A DNA stretch of 64,000 bases from Sediminicola sp035798135 (lineage in GTDB: Bacteria > Bacteroidota > Bacteroidia > Flavobacteriales > Flavobacteriaceae), in assembly GCA_035798135.1 (NCBI GenBank), contig JAPFBR010000009.1:6461-70460 (forward strand), written 5' to 3'. The translations under genes were made by a program, and so were the position numbers. The notes under the pieces are model-generated. The model had not been told where the DNA came from. It did not search any database and saw only the letters and a program-made list of their open reading frames with translations. Numbering within the stretch: the first letter of the stretch is position 1; each line of letters starts with the position of its first letter. Shown piece by piece: positions 16,856 through 26,440 of this stretch.

Positions 16856-18811
16856 TTGAACAAATACAAATCCTTTTTAGCTGTTGTCTTATTTTTCATT
16901 TCCCTTGCGGGAATTTCTCAAAATACTAAGCATATAGACAGTCTTAAAGCATTGATAAATACGGAAGACAACGATTCTATTGCTGTAAATCATTTATTGG
17001 AAGTTGCTTCTCTCCTATTTAATTCAGACCCAGACTCCTCCATGACCTATTCATATAGAGCGATAGTCTTAGCGGAGAAAATCAAATTTAAAAGAGGTTT
17101 GGCCTACGCCTATAAAAATATGGGATTGGCACATTATTATAAAGGGGAATATTCCTATGTACTTATATTTTGGAAAAAATCCTTGGCGATTTTTGAGGAA
17201 ATTGATGATAAAACCGGCATTAGCAATTTGCTGAACAATTTAGGTGCTGTATATCAAACAAAAGGAGATGACCCAAAAGCTCTCGATTATTTCATAAAAT
17301 CTTTAAAGATTGGACAACAAATTCAGGATTCTTCGCGAATTGGAACGGCCTATTTAAACATTGGAACCGTTTATTCCAATCAAAAAAATACATATCAAGA
17401 GGCTTTTGATGCTTACCTTAAATCCAAGGCTATTTTTAAAGGCATCTCATATGAAGAAGGCGTAGGAACTGCTTGCATTAATATGGCAGAGTTATACCTT
17501 AAGACCAATGAACCGAATTTGGCATTAAAAGAATTGAATGAGGCAATTGATGCCTTTAAAAAATCTGGGGTAAACCTTTCTTATAGTTATAACATGATGG
17601 GATTGGCATTCGCCAAATTAGGTGACCTTAAAAAAGCTGAAAGCTACCAAATGGACGCCATTCTTGCAGCAAATGAAACCGATGCCAAAATGGAGAAAAC
17701 AAAGGCATATATTGATTTAGGCAACATACTTATAAAACAAAAAAAATTCGATCAGGCCATACTTAGTTTTGAAACAGGTTTAAAGCTAACGGAAATTACT
17801 GGAGTATATAGAGCTAAAAAAGATGCTTACAAAGGATTGTCAAATGTCTATTCTGGAATTGGAGACTACGAAAAAGCATATGAGTATCAAAAACTATATT
17901 CGGTAATGGTCGATACTCTTAAAAACGATTCCTATGAAAAATCGATTGGAGACCTCAGATTTCAATTTGATCTGGAAAATAAGGAAAAGGAAATAGCGCT
18001 TTTGAACAAAAACAATGAACTGAAAGAAATACAACTTGAGCGATCGGCCATTTCTAAAAAATATCTGTTGGCATTATCAGGGTTGTTTTTTGTTATAATA
18101 GCAGGCTTCTTCTTTCAATATCGATATGTTAAAAAATCTCATAGAAGATTGGATAAAGAACGAAATAAAACAGAAGCTATCTTACTGAATATCCTACCAA
18201 AAGAAACCGCTGAAGAACTAAAAGCCAATGGATATATTAAAGCAAAAGAGTTTGATTATGTCACAGTGCTCTTTACGGATTTCAAGGAATTTTCTGTAAT
18301 TGCAGAAAATATTTCTGCAGAAAAATTAGTGTATAGCGTGGATTACTATTTTAAAAATTTTGATACAATTATAGACAAATACAATCTTGAAAAAATAAAG
18401 ACCATTGGCGATGCCTATATGTGTGCCGGGGGTCTGCCCACGGAGAATTCCACCCATCCTGAGGATGCATTAAATGCGGCCTTGGATATTTTGGATTTTG
18501 TTCTAAAAACAAAAAAAAATCCCCCAGAACGCGTGTATCCATTCGAAATACGCATAGGTCTCAATACAGGTCCTGTTGTGGCAGGGGTGGTCGGGACCAA
18601 AAAGTTTCAATACGACATTTGGGGCAGTACCGTGAATATTGCCGCAAGAATGGAAAGCAATTCTGTAGAAGGGAAAATCAATATTTCAGAAAATACCTAT
18701 CAACTTTTAAAAGACAAATATAATTTTACATACCGAGGGATAATTGATGTGAAAAATTCTCAAAGTTTAAAAATGTATTTTCTTGAAGAAGAGAGTAAAG
18801 TACTTGTTTAG
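16856..18811 (+). CDS. TPR-transmembrane class III adenylate cyclase
   Basis: 651 residues from a TTG start, chosen because a signal peptide (MNKYKSFLAVVLFFISLAGISQ) follows at once. Residues ~45-380 are tetratricopeptide repeats predicted to be periplasmic. One membrane helix is at ~401-425 (YLLALSGLFFVIIAGFFF), then a linker and a class III cyclase domain at ~465-640. Metal-binding Asp residues are in VLFTDFKEF and KTIGDAYM. The base-selecting positions read Lys (EKIKTIGD) and Asp (QYDIWGSTVN), the adenine pattern, and the catalytic Asn/Arg are in NIAARMES. It should make cAMP in response to a periplasmic or protein signal. The HD phosphohydrolase and PycTM-like genes follow. Confidence 0.9.
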   Translation: MNKYKSFLAVVLFFISLAGISQNTKHIDSLKALINTEDNDSIAVNHLLEVASLLFNSDPDSSMTYSYRAIVLAEKIKFKRGLAYAYKNMGLAHYYKGEYSYVLIFWKKSLAIFEEIDDKTGISNLLNNLGAVYQTKGDDPKALDYFIKSLKIGQQIQDSSRIGTAYLNIGTVYSNQKNTYQEAFDAYLKSKAIFKGISYEEGVGTACINMAELYLKTNEPNLALKELNEAIDAFKKSGVNLSYSYNMMGLAFAKLGDLKKAESYQMDAILAANETDAKMEKTKAYIDLGNILIKQKKFDQAILSFETGLKLTEITGVYRAKKDAYKGLSNVYSGIGDYEKAYEYQKLYSVMVDTLKNDSYEKSIGDLRFQFDLENKEKEIALLNKNNELKEIQLERSAISKKYLLALSGLFFVIIAGFFFQYRYVKKSHRRLDKERNKTEAILLNILPKETAEELKANGYIKAKEFDYVTVLFTDFKEFSVIAENISAEKLVYSVDYYFKNFDTIIDKYNLEKIKTIGDAYMCAGGLPTENSTHPEDALNAALDILDFVLKTKKNPPERVYPFEIRIGLNTGPVVAGVVGTKKFQYDIWGSTVNIAARMESNSVEGKINISENTYQLLKDKYNFTYRGIIDVKNSQSLKMYFLEEESKVLV

Positions 18812-18966
18812 TAATCCTAAAGTACATAGCCTCAACTATGAACTTGAAATATTACATTATATAAATGTACTAAAGATGCTATTGTTTAATAAATACTTGC
18901 CAGAACAATAAATTTAACAATAATTTGTTTAAATTGTTATAACGGCTAGCCTTATGATGTAATAAT

Positions 18967-19572
18967 ATGGTTCTTGGTAACAAAAAAGCATACCCCGAAA
19001 TTTGTCATAGGATCTTAAAAGATCTCGAAGATAATTTACCAGCTCATCTAACATATCACTCACTATATCATACCATTGATGTAGCCAATGTATGTAACAG
19101 GTTTATAGAGCACTTTAAAATAGATGAAGGAATGGCAAAGCTTTTACGAATAGCAGCCGTCTGCCACGATTATGGCTATATAGTATCTCCAATCAACCAT
19201 GAAGAACGCAGCATTATTGCTATTGAACCCTATTTAAAAAACATCTTGACCGCTGATGAAATCAATATCGTCAATGGGTTAATTAGGGCAACAAAAGTAC
19301 CTCAACAACCAAAGACCATTTATGAAGAAATTATAGCGGATGCCGATTTAGACTATTTAGGTAGGGAAGATTATGATCAACTTAGCGCTAAGTTATATCA
19401 AGAATTTATCTATTATGATTTTGTCTCTGATCAAAAGGAATGGCTGAACTTACAGATTAAGTTTTTGGAAAAGCACCATTACCATACCAAATATGCGCAT
19501 ACACATCGTGAAGTGTTTAAAGCTCAAAAACTAAATGAGTTAAAAGCTGCCTTGCTAGCAGAAAATATGTGA
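18967..19572 (+). CDS. HD-domain phosphohydrolase (Pycsar-associated type)
   Basis: A 201-residue single-domain protein. The metal-binding set is intact: His in YHSLYHTIDV, the HD pair in AVCHDYGYI, and Asp in ADADLDYLG. The C-terminal HHYHTKYAHTHRE block is typical of HD proteins that in other Bacteroidota are fused to a DUF5706 (PycTM) membrane domain. Its likely role is hydrolysis of a nucleotide or cyclic nucleotide. It lies 155 bp after the cyclase on the same strand and ends 6 bp from the convergent PycTM-like gene, so here the usual fusion is split into two opposed genes. Confidence 0.82.
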   Translation: MVLGNKKAYPEICHRILKDLEDNLPAHLTYHSLYHTIDVANVCNRFIEHFKIDEGMAKLLRIAAVCHDYGYIVSPINHEERSIIAIEPYLKNILTADEINIVNGLIRATKVPQQPKTIYEEIIADADLDYLGREDYDQLSAKLYQEFIYYDFVSDQKEWLNLQIKFLEKHHYHTKYAHTHREVFKAQKLNELKAALLAENM

Positions 19573-19578
19573 ATAACG

Positions 19579-20115
19579 CTACAAAAACACCTGGGCCAAA
19601 AGAAGTATTACGCTAACCAACAAGGGTATAAAACTGTACACTAAGTTTTTAACCGATTTATTCACATCCGTGAATTTTTTTGAGGCAATTAAGGAATTCA
19701 CAAAAATCTGCTCGCCCAATTGATCATAGAGTTGGTGCTCATCGTCCATTAAATCCATTAACTTTTTTGAGTATTCCTGAATAGAACCATATTTCGTGAC
19801 CACATCATGAAAAAAAAACATATTTGAATTAAATTTTGTCTCTATATGAGGCATAAAGCATTTAAAACTGAAATAAATAGAACGCGAAACAAAAAAGATA
19901 AAAACCATAAAGGTAGCTGAAAGCAACATATTCAGATGTAAATTACTTTCCATGCCGGTTGCAATCTTAAAAACCACTCCTAATAAAAGACCATAAAAGG
20001 ATATTATTAGTCCTGCCTTTATTTCAGATGACCGATTAAGGCCATTTATATAAGAAATTCCATGCCAATACACATTAATTTTGTCTTCTGGAGATAGCTT
20101 CTTCATGATTTTCAC
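19579..20115 (-). CDS. PycTM-like membrane effector (DUF5706 family)
   Basis: A 178-residue membrane protein. Two N-terminal transmembrane helices (AGLIISFYGLLLGVVFKIA and LLSATFMVFIFFVSRSIYF) are followed by a soluble stretch, FFFHDVVTKYGSIQEYSKKL ... QIFVNSLIASKKF, and a C-terminal helix (SFIPLLVSVILLLAQVF). This layout and the IFVNSLIASKKF motif match the Pycsar transmembrane effector family, in which binding of a cyclic pyrimidine nucleotide triggers inner-membrane damage. The true start may be the second Met (MKKLSPED). Convergent with the HD gene. Whether it responds to the adjacent cyclase is inference. Confidence 0.78.
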   Translation of the reverse strand: MKIMKKLSPEDKINVYWHGISYINGLNRSSEIKAGLIISFYGLLLGVVFKIATGMESNLHLNMLLSATFMVFIFFVSRSIYFSFKCFMPHIETKFNSNMFFFHDVVTKYGSIQEYSKKLMDLMDDEHQLYDQLGEQIFVNSLIASKKFTDVNKSVKNLVYSFIPLLVSVILLLAQVFL

Positions 20116-20489
20116 AATGAGTTGAATTTAAAAGTACTAAAAATAACGTGAGATTAACTTCTCATCACTTTTATTTCGGTCGGTAATTTTATAGGATATC
20201 AAATTGTGACCTTCAGTTAGTGTTTTAATTATATGCCAATATAAAACACTATGAATCAGTAGATATAATAGTAATAAAACATCTCAATAGAACCTAAACA
20301 GTTCCCTTATTCAGGAATATGTAAGAAAATATTTCGCAATTGTTAAATATATGTTAAATAATAAAAAGAAAATATACTAAAATGAAAATACGAGCCCAAC
20401 CATTCTTATATTAGTGGTATTCCTCCCAATTGCCCCAAATTCGCCTATACTTTCATATTTAATCTTACACTGGAATATGTGTTTGCTGC
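20116..20489. other. Divergent intergenic region PycTM-like / subtilase
   Basis: 374 bp of very AT-rich DNA with no gene. It must contain the promoters of both flanking genes; none can be placed with confidence. Confidence 0.4.
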
Positions 20490-23400
20490 ATGGTCAACCA
20501 AACCAATTATACAACTATGCAATTTATTGAGGAAACTACCGAAAACATTGGGAAATGTGTAAGTCAAAGACTTTTAGTACCAATTACAATCCTTTTTCTT
20601 TTATCTGTTTCAATTTTATCAGCCCAGAACTACACTACAACCGGGCTATCAACCAATTGGAATGATGTCAATGCTTGGACCTGTTCTGGTGGAGGCTGTG
20701 CCAACAAACCCATCCCTGATAGAAGAGTAATGAATAGTACTATTACTATTAACCACAATATTTTCTACAACTCCAACAACCCTATAAGTATAGATAATAG
20801 AGGAAATTTAATCATTTCCAACAATGCCAAATTAACTACCATTAGCAATATAAATATTTCTTCAGGGAGTACAGTAACTGTAAACCAAGGACAGTTGGAG
20901 ATAGGTCCAGGAATATTAAAAAATCAAGGTATTATTACATTAACTAATGCCCTTTTGATTAAAAACGGGAATGTTATTAATGATTCAAAAATAATTGTAT
21001 CCAATGCCTGTATAGAAATTACTAATGGTAACTTTATTAACAATAATAATATTTCAGGGGTTGGTAGTGTTAAAACTTTAAACGGAAATATTAATAATTC
21101 TGGCACCTGGGGTACAGGAATAATTTACTTTTTTAGTCAAAATAGTAGTGGCCTTCCAGGGTCACCAAGTACTTTAGCACAGGTAAATAAAGTTTGTGAG
21201 TGTGTCTTACTTAATTGTGACATACTCCCTGGATATCCTTCTAAATTTAAGGTAAACGAAATCATTGGATCTGCATTAACGTCCTTATATCAAAATTATA
21301 CCTCTACTAGTGGTTATAACGATATAATTTACACCCTAGACACGATTAACAAAAAGGTATTAATTGAAATCGTGATTTTCAATGGCCAATTTAATAGTGT
21401 AAGCGCCTTTTTAAATACATTCGGAATCAGTCCCAATGATTATATTTCAGATGTTTATAATATGGCAGACGATGAACGGGTAATTACTGTTTTCTTTCCT
21501 ATTGCAAGTTTACCAGCTTTGAATCCTAGATCGGACATTATTAATCAGGTATATGAGGTATCGCCTCCTATACCAAACAAAGGCCTAATTAGCAGTCAGG
21601 GAGATGCAGCTCAAAATTCAGATATCGCACGACTTGGCTGGAATGTTTCAGGTACCGGTGTTAATGTTGGCGTAATTTCTGATAGTTATGATCGAAAATC
21701 TGGAGTACAACCAGCAACTACTGCTGCTGTATTAACCGATATTGCTAATGGCGATCTACCTGGTGTTGAAAACCCTGTTACCGTTGTTCAAGATTTTCCT
21801 TTTGGTATAAGTAGTGATGAAGGAAGAGCCATGATGCAAATTGTGCATGATGTAGCACCCGATGCAAAATTATTTTTTAGAACAGGGTTTATTTCTGAGG
21901 GAAATATGGCTGCAGGTATTGCCGAATTGGTTAATATTAATAATTGTGACGTTATCGTTGATGACCTTACGTATATGAAAGCACCTTTCTATAGAGATGG
22001 TATCATCGCAAAAGCTATTGATGCAGCAACGGACAGTGGCGTAACTTACTTTAGTTCAGCTGGTAATTTTGGTTCACGGTCCTATGAATCCATTTTTAAT
22101 GCCGCACCTTCTAACCCATTACGACATAATTTTGTTGGCAATACATTTTTACAGAAACTTACGCTGGATGTAGGTCAATATGTTATTGCCTTGCAATGGG
22201 ATGATGAGTTTTATTCCTTAGGATCGCCGACTGGTGCAATAAATGATATGGATATTTACCTTGCAAGTGATGCTGGGGTTTTACAATATGGTTTCAATAG
22301 AAATAATTTAGGAGCAGATCCTATAGAAATTATACCGTTTACAGTAATAAATCCAACAACTACAAATATTATAATTGAAAGGGCCGTAGGAAACGGTGCT
22401 CCATTAAAGTTTAAATATGTTGTTTTTCGTTCAGGTAATAATGGTAATTTTACAGCCATTCCTGCCGCTAATGGGTCTACAATTGTGGGTCATGCCAATG
22501 CTGATGGTGCCATTGCTGTAGGTGCCGTAAGATATGATAATACTGCTGCATTTGGTGGTGTCCTTACTGCGCAACAATCTTCATCTCTTGGTGGCACAAC
22601 AACACAAGGTATTTTGAGAAGTAAACCTGATATTATGGCCCCAACTGGCGGCGATACTTCGGTAAATTTGGGAGCACCTGATTATGAAGGCAATTCACTG
22701 CCTAATTTCTTTGGAACTTCTGCCTCTGCTCCTCATGCAGCTGGTATAGCCGCACTTATTATTCATGCAAAAACAAAATTTGGTGTAGATACAGTTACTA
22801 CTAATAGAATTGACAGTCTTGCTGTTCGTAATATTTTGAAGAATACCACCATAGATATGGATGCCCCTGGTTTCGATTTTAAGACTGGGTCTGGGTTTGT
22901 TTCTGCTGATGGAGCTCTTGCCTACTTTTCCAATCCTTCGCCTAATTTAATTCGCTTTAATCTTGAAAACCTAGATTTGAGTCTCTTCCAACCTGGAGAT
23001 GTTCCTTTTGATCTTATTTTAGAAGGAAATTCGTTTAATTCGTCATCTGTAGTATTTTTTAGAGGTGAAGAATTAGCGACAACCTTTGTCAATAGTAAAA
23101 AATTGATAGCGACAATTCCAGAATTTCTTGGTAACCCTCCTATCTATGTATTTACAGAACCTGGACCACTAACCAATGGATCTGATGGTGGAACCTCAGA
23201 AATAAAAACATTTTCTGATCCCATTATTACCGATGTAATTGTTCGTGCTAATAATGAAATAAGAAGATATGGTGAAGCAAATCCAACCTTTACATTTAGT
23301 ACTATTGTTGGCGAAACAGAATTACCTCTTTCAGAGGAGGAATTAATTCTTTTAACACCACCTTTAACACCACCTTCAATAACCCTAAGCACAGCAGCTC

Positions 23401-25814
23401 TTTCATCTTCCATAGTAGGCATTTATGCCATAGACCCGACTATTGAAAATATCGATGTTGGCTTGGCAGAACTCTATAATTTTATCATGGAACCAGGTAT
23501 TTTAAATATCAACCCTATGCCTGTTACTATTAAGCCACAAGCATTGGATGCTATAACCTATGGTGATGCTTTACCAGAAGTGTTTTTTGATTATACCTAT
23601 GGAGCCATAGGAGAAACCGACGTAACCGTAGATCCTTTGGTAGTAAGTAATTTTGCCGCAAGCCATGTCAATGCAATTTCTTTAGTAAATTGTCCTGAAG
23701 TAAATGGACTTTGTTCTGAAGTAAATGGCCTTTCATTGGTAAATGGACTTTCATTGGTAAACGGAATTTCTTTGGTAAATGGTGTACCATTCTTAAATGG
23801 ATTATCATTGGTAAACAAAACGTTTTTTGTGTCACAAAGTACCGTTAACCAATCAGAAACTATTACTCAAAATGGATTATCCTTGGTAAATGCAACTGGA
23901 AATGAAAAACTAGTAAATTTTGGTGCCGACCTTATTTCTGATCAAAAAATAACATCTGGTGATTTTTCTTCAATTACTAATGGAATTTCTCTAGTAAACG
24001 GATTGTCTTTGGTTAATGGGTTTTCACTGGTAAACAATGAACCAGTACCAGTGAAAGTGAACGGTTTACCATTAGTGAACGGAATAAGTTTGGTTAATGG
24101 CTTATCATTAGTAAATGGCCTTTCATTGGTTAATGGTTTGTCATTAGTAAACGGATTTGCATTGGTTAATGGTCTTAATGGTTTGCCGTTGGTTAATGGT
24201 GTGCCGTTGGTAAATAGTGATAGTGCGCCAATATTTAATGCCTTTGAAAACATTTTTGTTATACTTAATGGTGATGATCCTTCTAGCGAAATTCCTATTG
24301 ACATACGACCTGTTAATGTGATCACTGGAGTTGATGCTGGCACACAGTATATTATACCTGGAGGTATCTTAGATAATAATTTTGAAATTAGATACGAACC
24401 TACTCCTATCGAAATATTACCTGCTACCTTAACGGTTACCACCCAAGATGCAAATATTGTTTATGGTGATGATACAGAAAGCCTGTTGACAGGAATTGTC
24501 GGTGACTTAAAAAATTTAGATACGTTTGACGATGTTTTTCCTGAAGGGATAACTTATAGTACGGATTGTGGACCCTGTGGAGTTCTTAATAGTCCGTATA
24601 TAATTAAAGCAACATCGGCGAATACTTCTTCTAATTATGATATTTCCTATGTTGAAACTGGTTTATTAACGGTAATCAAATATGAGCTGCTGATTTCAGT
24701 AAACGATGCTATCATTACCTATGGCCAAATAGAGCAACCTAATTACAGCCTAACGGTGAATCCAGAACAATTGCCCCTACCCAATGAAGAATCAATTTCT
24801 GAAATTTTGGGCGACTTAAGTTTTACCCCTTCAGATGCTTGTACTTCCAGTACTAGTATAGCCATTAATGATCCAATTCAACCAGATAATTATAACATTA
24901 CCTATGAATCCGGATCGTTAACTATCAATAAAACAGCACTTAATATAGAAATATTATCCACTTTCATTACGGCAGGAAGCCCAACCCCATCAAACTTTGA
25001 TATCTTGGTAAACGGCTTGGTTTGCGATGACACTACACCTAATATAACTAGTTATGTAATTAAAGATAAGAATGGGGTCATTCAAACAGGAAACCTCAAT
25101 GCAGGTGAGTATTCTGTAACAGCAAATATTTCGAATTTATCGGGCTATCAGAACTATAGCGTAACTCAAGTACCTGGTGTACTTTTCGTAAATCCATCAG
25201 TTGGCTGTAATGATCGAATAAAGGCATCTGATATTTGTAAAAGTCCATTTACTGTTGCAGGACGTCCGGAAATAACAACAAAATTACGGTTTAAATACAC
25301 TAATAATTTAAATGTTCCCATTTTCATTCCAAATGGATCTAAGAATATTCTTAAAGGAAATGCAGTTTTCATTGGATCTCCACCAGAACTTTTTCTGCCA
25401 GGAAAACATACTTTTGATATTTACACCAATGGCGGAAGATTGCAATGGGAGGTGATTACACAAGGATGCTCGAGTGCCTCAAAATCTGCTAACGGTTCCA
25501 ATGCTAATACTTGCCTTACTAGCACTTCTTTAAGTGCAAAAATATCAGTTCCAGAAGAACAAACCCCTATAGAACGGTTAGTAGTATATCCCAACCCTGT
25601 TACAGATTATATCAATATAATTACTGGAATAACATCGGAACAAATCAAGGTTATAATATATAACGAACTGGGACAAACAATACTAAAGGAGGAATTAGAA
25701 GGTAGTAGCTCACCAGAAATCTATCTTGATGTGTCAAAATTCAAAGCTGGCATCTTATATATAGGAGTAGAACAAAACGGGGATACCACGTTTTATAAAA
25801 TCATTAAAAAATAA
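20490..25814 (+). CDS. Giant secreted subtilisin-like protease with MBG domains and T9SS sorting signal
   Basis: 1774 residues. A signal peptide is near 28-46 (LLVPITILFLLSVSILSAQ), then a G8/right-handed repeat-like region to ~250. An S8 peptidase domain runs from ~380 to ~800 with the Asp in GVISDSYDR, His in MQIVHDVAPDA and Ser in FGTSASAPHAAG. MBG-type beta domains follow (each with a YG-D/E-x-NP-like motif, e.g. RRYGEANPTFTF, DAITYGDALPE, ANIVYGDD, AIITYGQIEQP). A hexapeptide NG-x-SLV tract (~1061-1244) interrupts one MBG domain. The C-terminal ~80 residues are a type A T9SS sorting domain (VYPNPVTDYINI ... GILYIGVEQNGDTTFYKIIKK). It should be exported to the surface or medium, as a protease-adhesin. 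Confidence 0.9.
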   Translation: MVNQTNYTTMQFIEETTENIGKCVSQRLLVPITILFLLSVSILSAQNYTTTGLSTNWNDVNAWTCSGGGCANKPIPDRRVMNSTITINHNIFYNSNNPISIDNRGNLIISNNAKLTTISNINISSGSTVTVNQGQLEIGPGILKNQGIITLTNALLIKNGNVINDSKIIVSNACIEITNGNFINNNNISGVGSVKTLNGNINNSGTWGTGIIYFFSQNSSGLPGSPSTLAQVNKVCECVLLNCDILPGYPSKFKVNEIIGSALTSLYQNYTSTSGYNDIIYTLDTINKKVLIEIVIFNGQFNSVSAFLNTFGISPNDYISDVYNMADDERVITVFFPIASLPALNPRSDIINQVYEVSPPIPNKGLISSQGDAAQNSDIARLGWNVSGTGVNVGVISDSYDRKSGVQPATTAAVLTDIANGDLPGVENPVTVVQDFPFGISSDEGRAMMQIVHDVAPDAKLFFRTGFISEGNMAAGIAELVNINNCDVIVDDLTYMKAPFYRDGIIAKAIDAATDSGVTYFSSAGNFGSRSYESIFNAAPSNPLRHNFVGNTFLQKLTLDVGQYVIALQWDDEFYSLGSPTGAINDMDIYLASDAGVLQYGFNRNNLGADPIEIIPFTVINPTTTNIIIERAVGNGAPLKFKYVVFRSGNNGNFTAIPAANGSTIVGHANADGAIAVGAVRYDNTAAFGGVLTAQQSSSLGGTTTQGILRSKPDIMAPTGGDTSVNLGAPDYEGNSLPNFFGTSASAPHAAGIAALIIHAKTKFGVDTVTTNRIDSLAVRNILKNTTIDMDAPGFDFKTGSGFVSADGALAYFSNPSPNLIRFNLENLDLSLFQPGDVPFDLILEGNSFNSSSVVFFRGEELATTFVNSKKLIATIPEFLGNPPIYVFTEPGPLTNGSDGGTSEIKTFSDPIITDVIVRANNEIRRYGEANPTFTFSTIVGETELPLSEEELILLTPPLTPPSITLSTAALSSSIVGIYAIDPTIENIDVGLAELYNFIMEPGILNINPMPVTIKPQALDAITYGDALPEVFFDYTYGAIGETDVTVDPLVVSNFAASHVNAISLVNCPEVNGLCSEVNGLSLVNGLSLVNGISLVNGVPFLNGLSLVNKTFFVSQSTVNQSETITQNGLSLVNATGNEKLVNFGADLISDQKITSGDFSSITNGISLVNGLSLVNGFSLVNNEPVPVKVNGLPLVNGISLVNGLSLVNGLSLVNGLSLVNGFALVNGLNGLPLVNGVPLVNSDSAPIFNAFENIFVILNGDDPSSEIPIDIRPVNVITGVDAGTQYIIPGGILDNNFEIRYEPTPIEILPATLTVTTQDANIVYGDDTESLLTGIVGDLKNLDTFDDVFPEGITYSTDCGPCGVLNSPYIIKATSANTSSNYDISYVETGLLTVIKYELLISVNDAIITYGQIEQPNYSLTVNPEQLPLPNEESISEILGDLSFTPSDACTSSTSIAINDPIQPDNYNITYESGSLTINKTALNIEILSTFITAGSPTPSNFDILVNGLVCDDTTPNITSYVIKDKNGVIQTGNLNAGEYSVTANISNLSGYQNYSVTQVPGVLFVNPSVGCNDRIKASDICKSPFTVAGRPEITTKLRFKYTNNLNVPIFIPNGSKNILKGNAVFIGSPPELFLPGKHTFDIYTNGGRLQWEVITQGCSSASKSANGSNANTCLTSTSLSAKISVPEEQTPIERLVVYPNPVTDYINIITGITSEQIKVIIYNELGQTILKEELEGSSSPEIYLDVSKFKAGILYIGVEQNGDTTFYKIIKK
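23670..24220 (+). repeat. 18-bp coding repeat tract (NG-x-SLV hexapeptides)
   Basis: About two dozen copies of an 18-nt unit encode NGLSLV or close variants (NGISLV, NGFSLV, NGLPLV, NGVPLV). They fall in two blocks separated by a less regular spacer (VSQSTVNQSETITQ to SSITNG). Synonymous differences between units (TTATCATTAGTAAATGG against TTTCATTGGTTAATGG) show the protein period is maintained by selection, not by a perfect DNA repeat. The strand-regular period of six residues would suit a solenoid. Confidence 0.9.
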
Positions 25815-25961
25815 GTAAACCTACCAATTAGAACAATGAAATAAAACAAAAACATGGGGATGCCTGAAATGTTGTACTTTTAGATAGAATCCACGAAAAC
25901 TGACATTTTTAAGCACCCAATAGCACAATTGGCCATTATTATTAATTTAAAATAAGAAAAA

Positions 25962-26285
25962 ATGGAATTCAATTTAGCAGAAAAATTAGCAATAGTAAAA
26001 GCTATAGATGAAGTAATTCTAGCTGATGGATATGTAAGCCAAAGCGAATTAGTATTTCTAGGTCAACTAACGAAAATTCTCAAGTTTGAAAGTGGTTTAA
26101 TAGAAGAGGCTAGGAAAACTACTGGAAATGAAGGTTTGTCAATTATTAATGCCATGTCAGAACATAAAAAAACTACGCTGATTGTTTTGCTTCAGGAAAT
26201 GGCCAAGGCAGATGGTAAGGTTGATGATAGGGAAATTGATTTAATTCAAAGTATTATCTCACATATTGGAGTTTATAGGGATTAG
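25962..26285 (+). CDS. TerB-family protein
   Basis: A 107-residue cytoplasmic protein with the two-half TerB pattern: EKLAIVKAIDEVILADGYVSQSE in the first half and LIVLLQEMAKADGKVDDREIDLI in the second, each a helix ending in an acidic ADG turn that could bind metal. Members belong to the broad tellurite-resistance TerB group, but no other ter gene is present and a tellurite role is not implied. It has its own spacing of 147 bp from the subtilase stop, so it is probably monocistronic. Confidence 0.8.
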   Translation: MEFNLAEKLAIVKAIDEVILADGYVSQSELVFLGQLTKILKFESGLIEEARKTTGNEGLSIINAMSEHKKTTLIVLLQEMAKADGKVDDREIDLIQSIISHIGVYRD

Positions 26286-26440
26286 AGCATATTATTAACA
26301 AGTTCAAAGGCTAAATATGGCCAACGAATAGAACATTAGTGTTCTTATTCAAAAATAACTCTTGCCTCATATATTAATAGAAATAACTATGGGACAGTTA
26401 CCTTGCTTAGGTGCATAAAAATTGTTCAAAACCCGTTAGG

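Noticed and set aside
23942..24442. Long antisense frame in the subtilase repeat tract
   Set aside because: It is a shadow of the 18-bp repeat, reading as FTN-x-x-P repeats.
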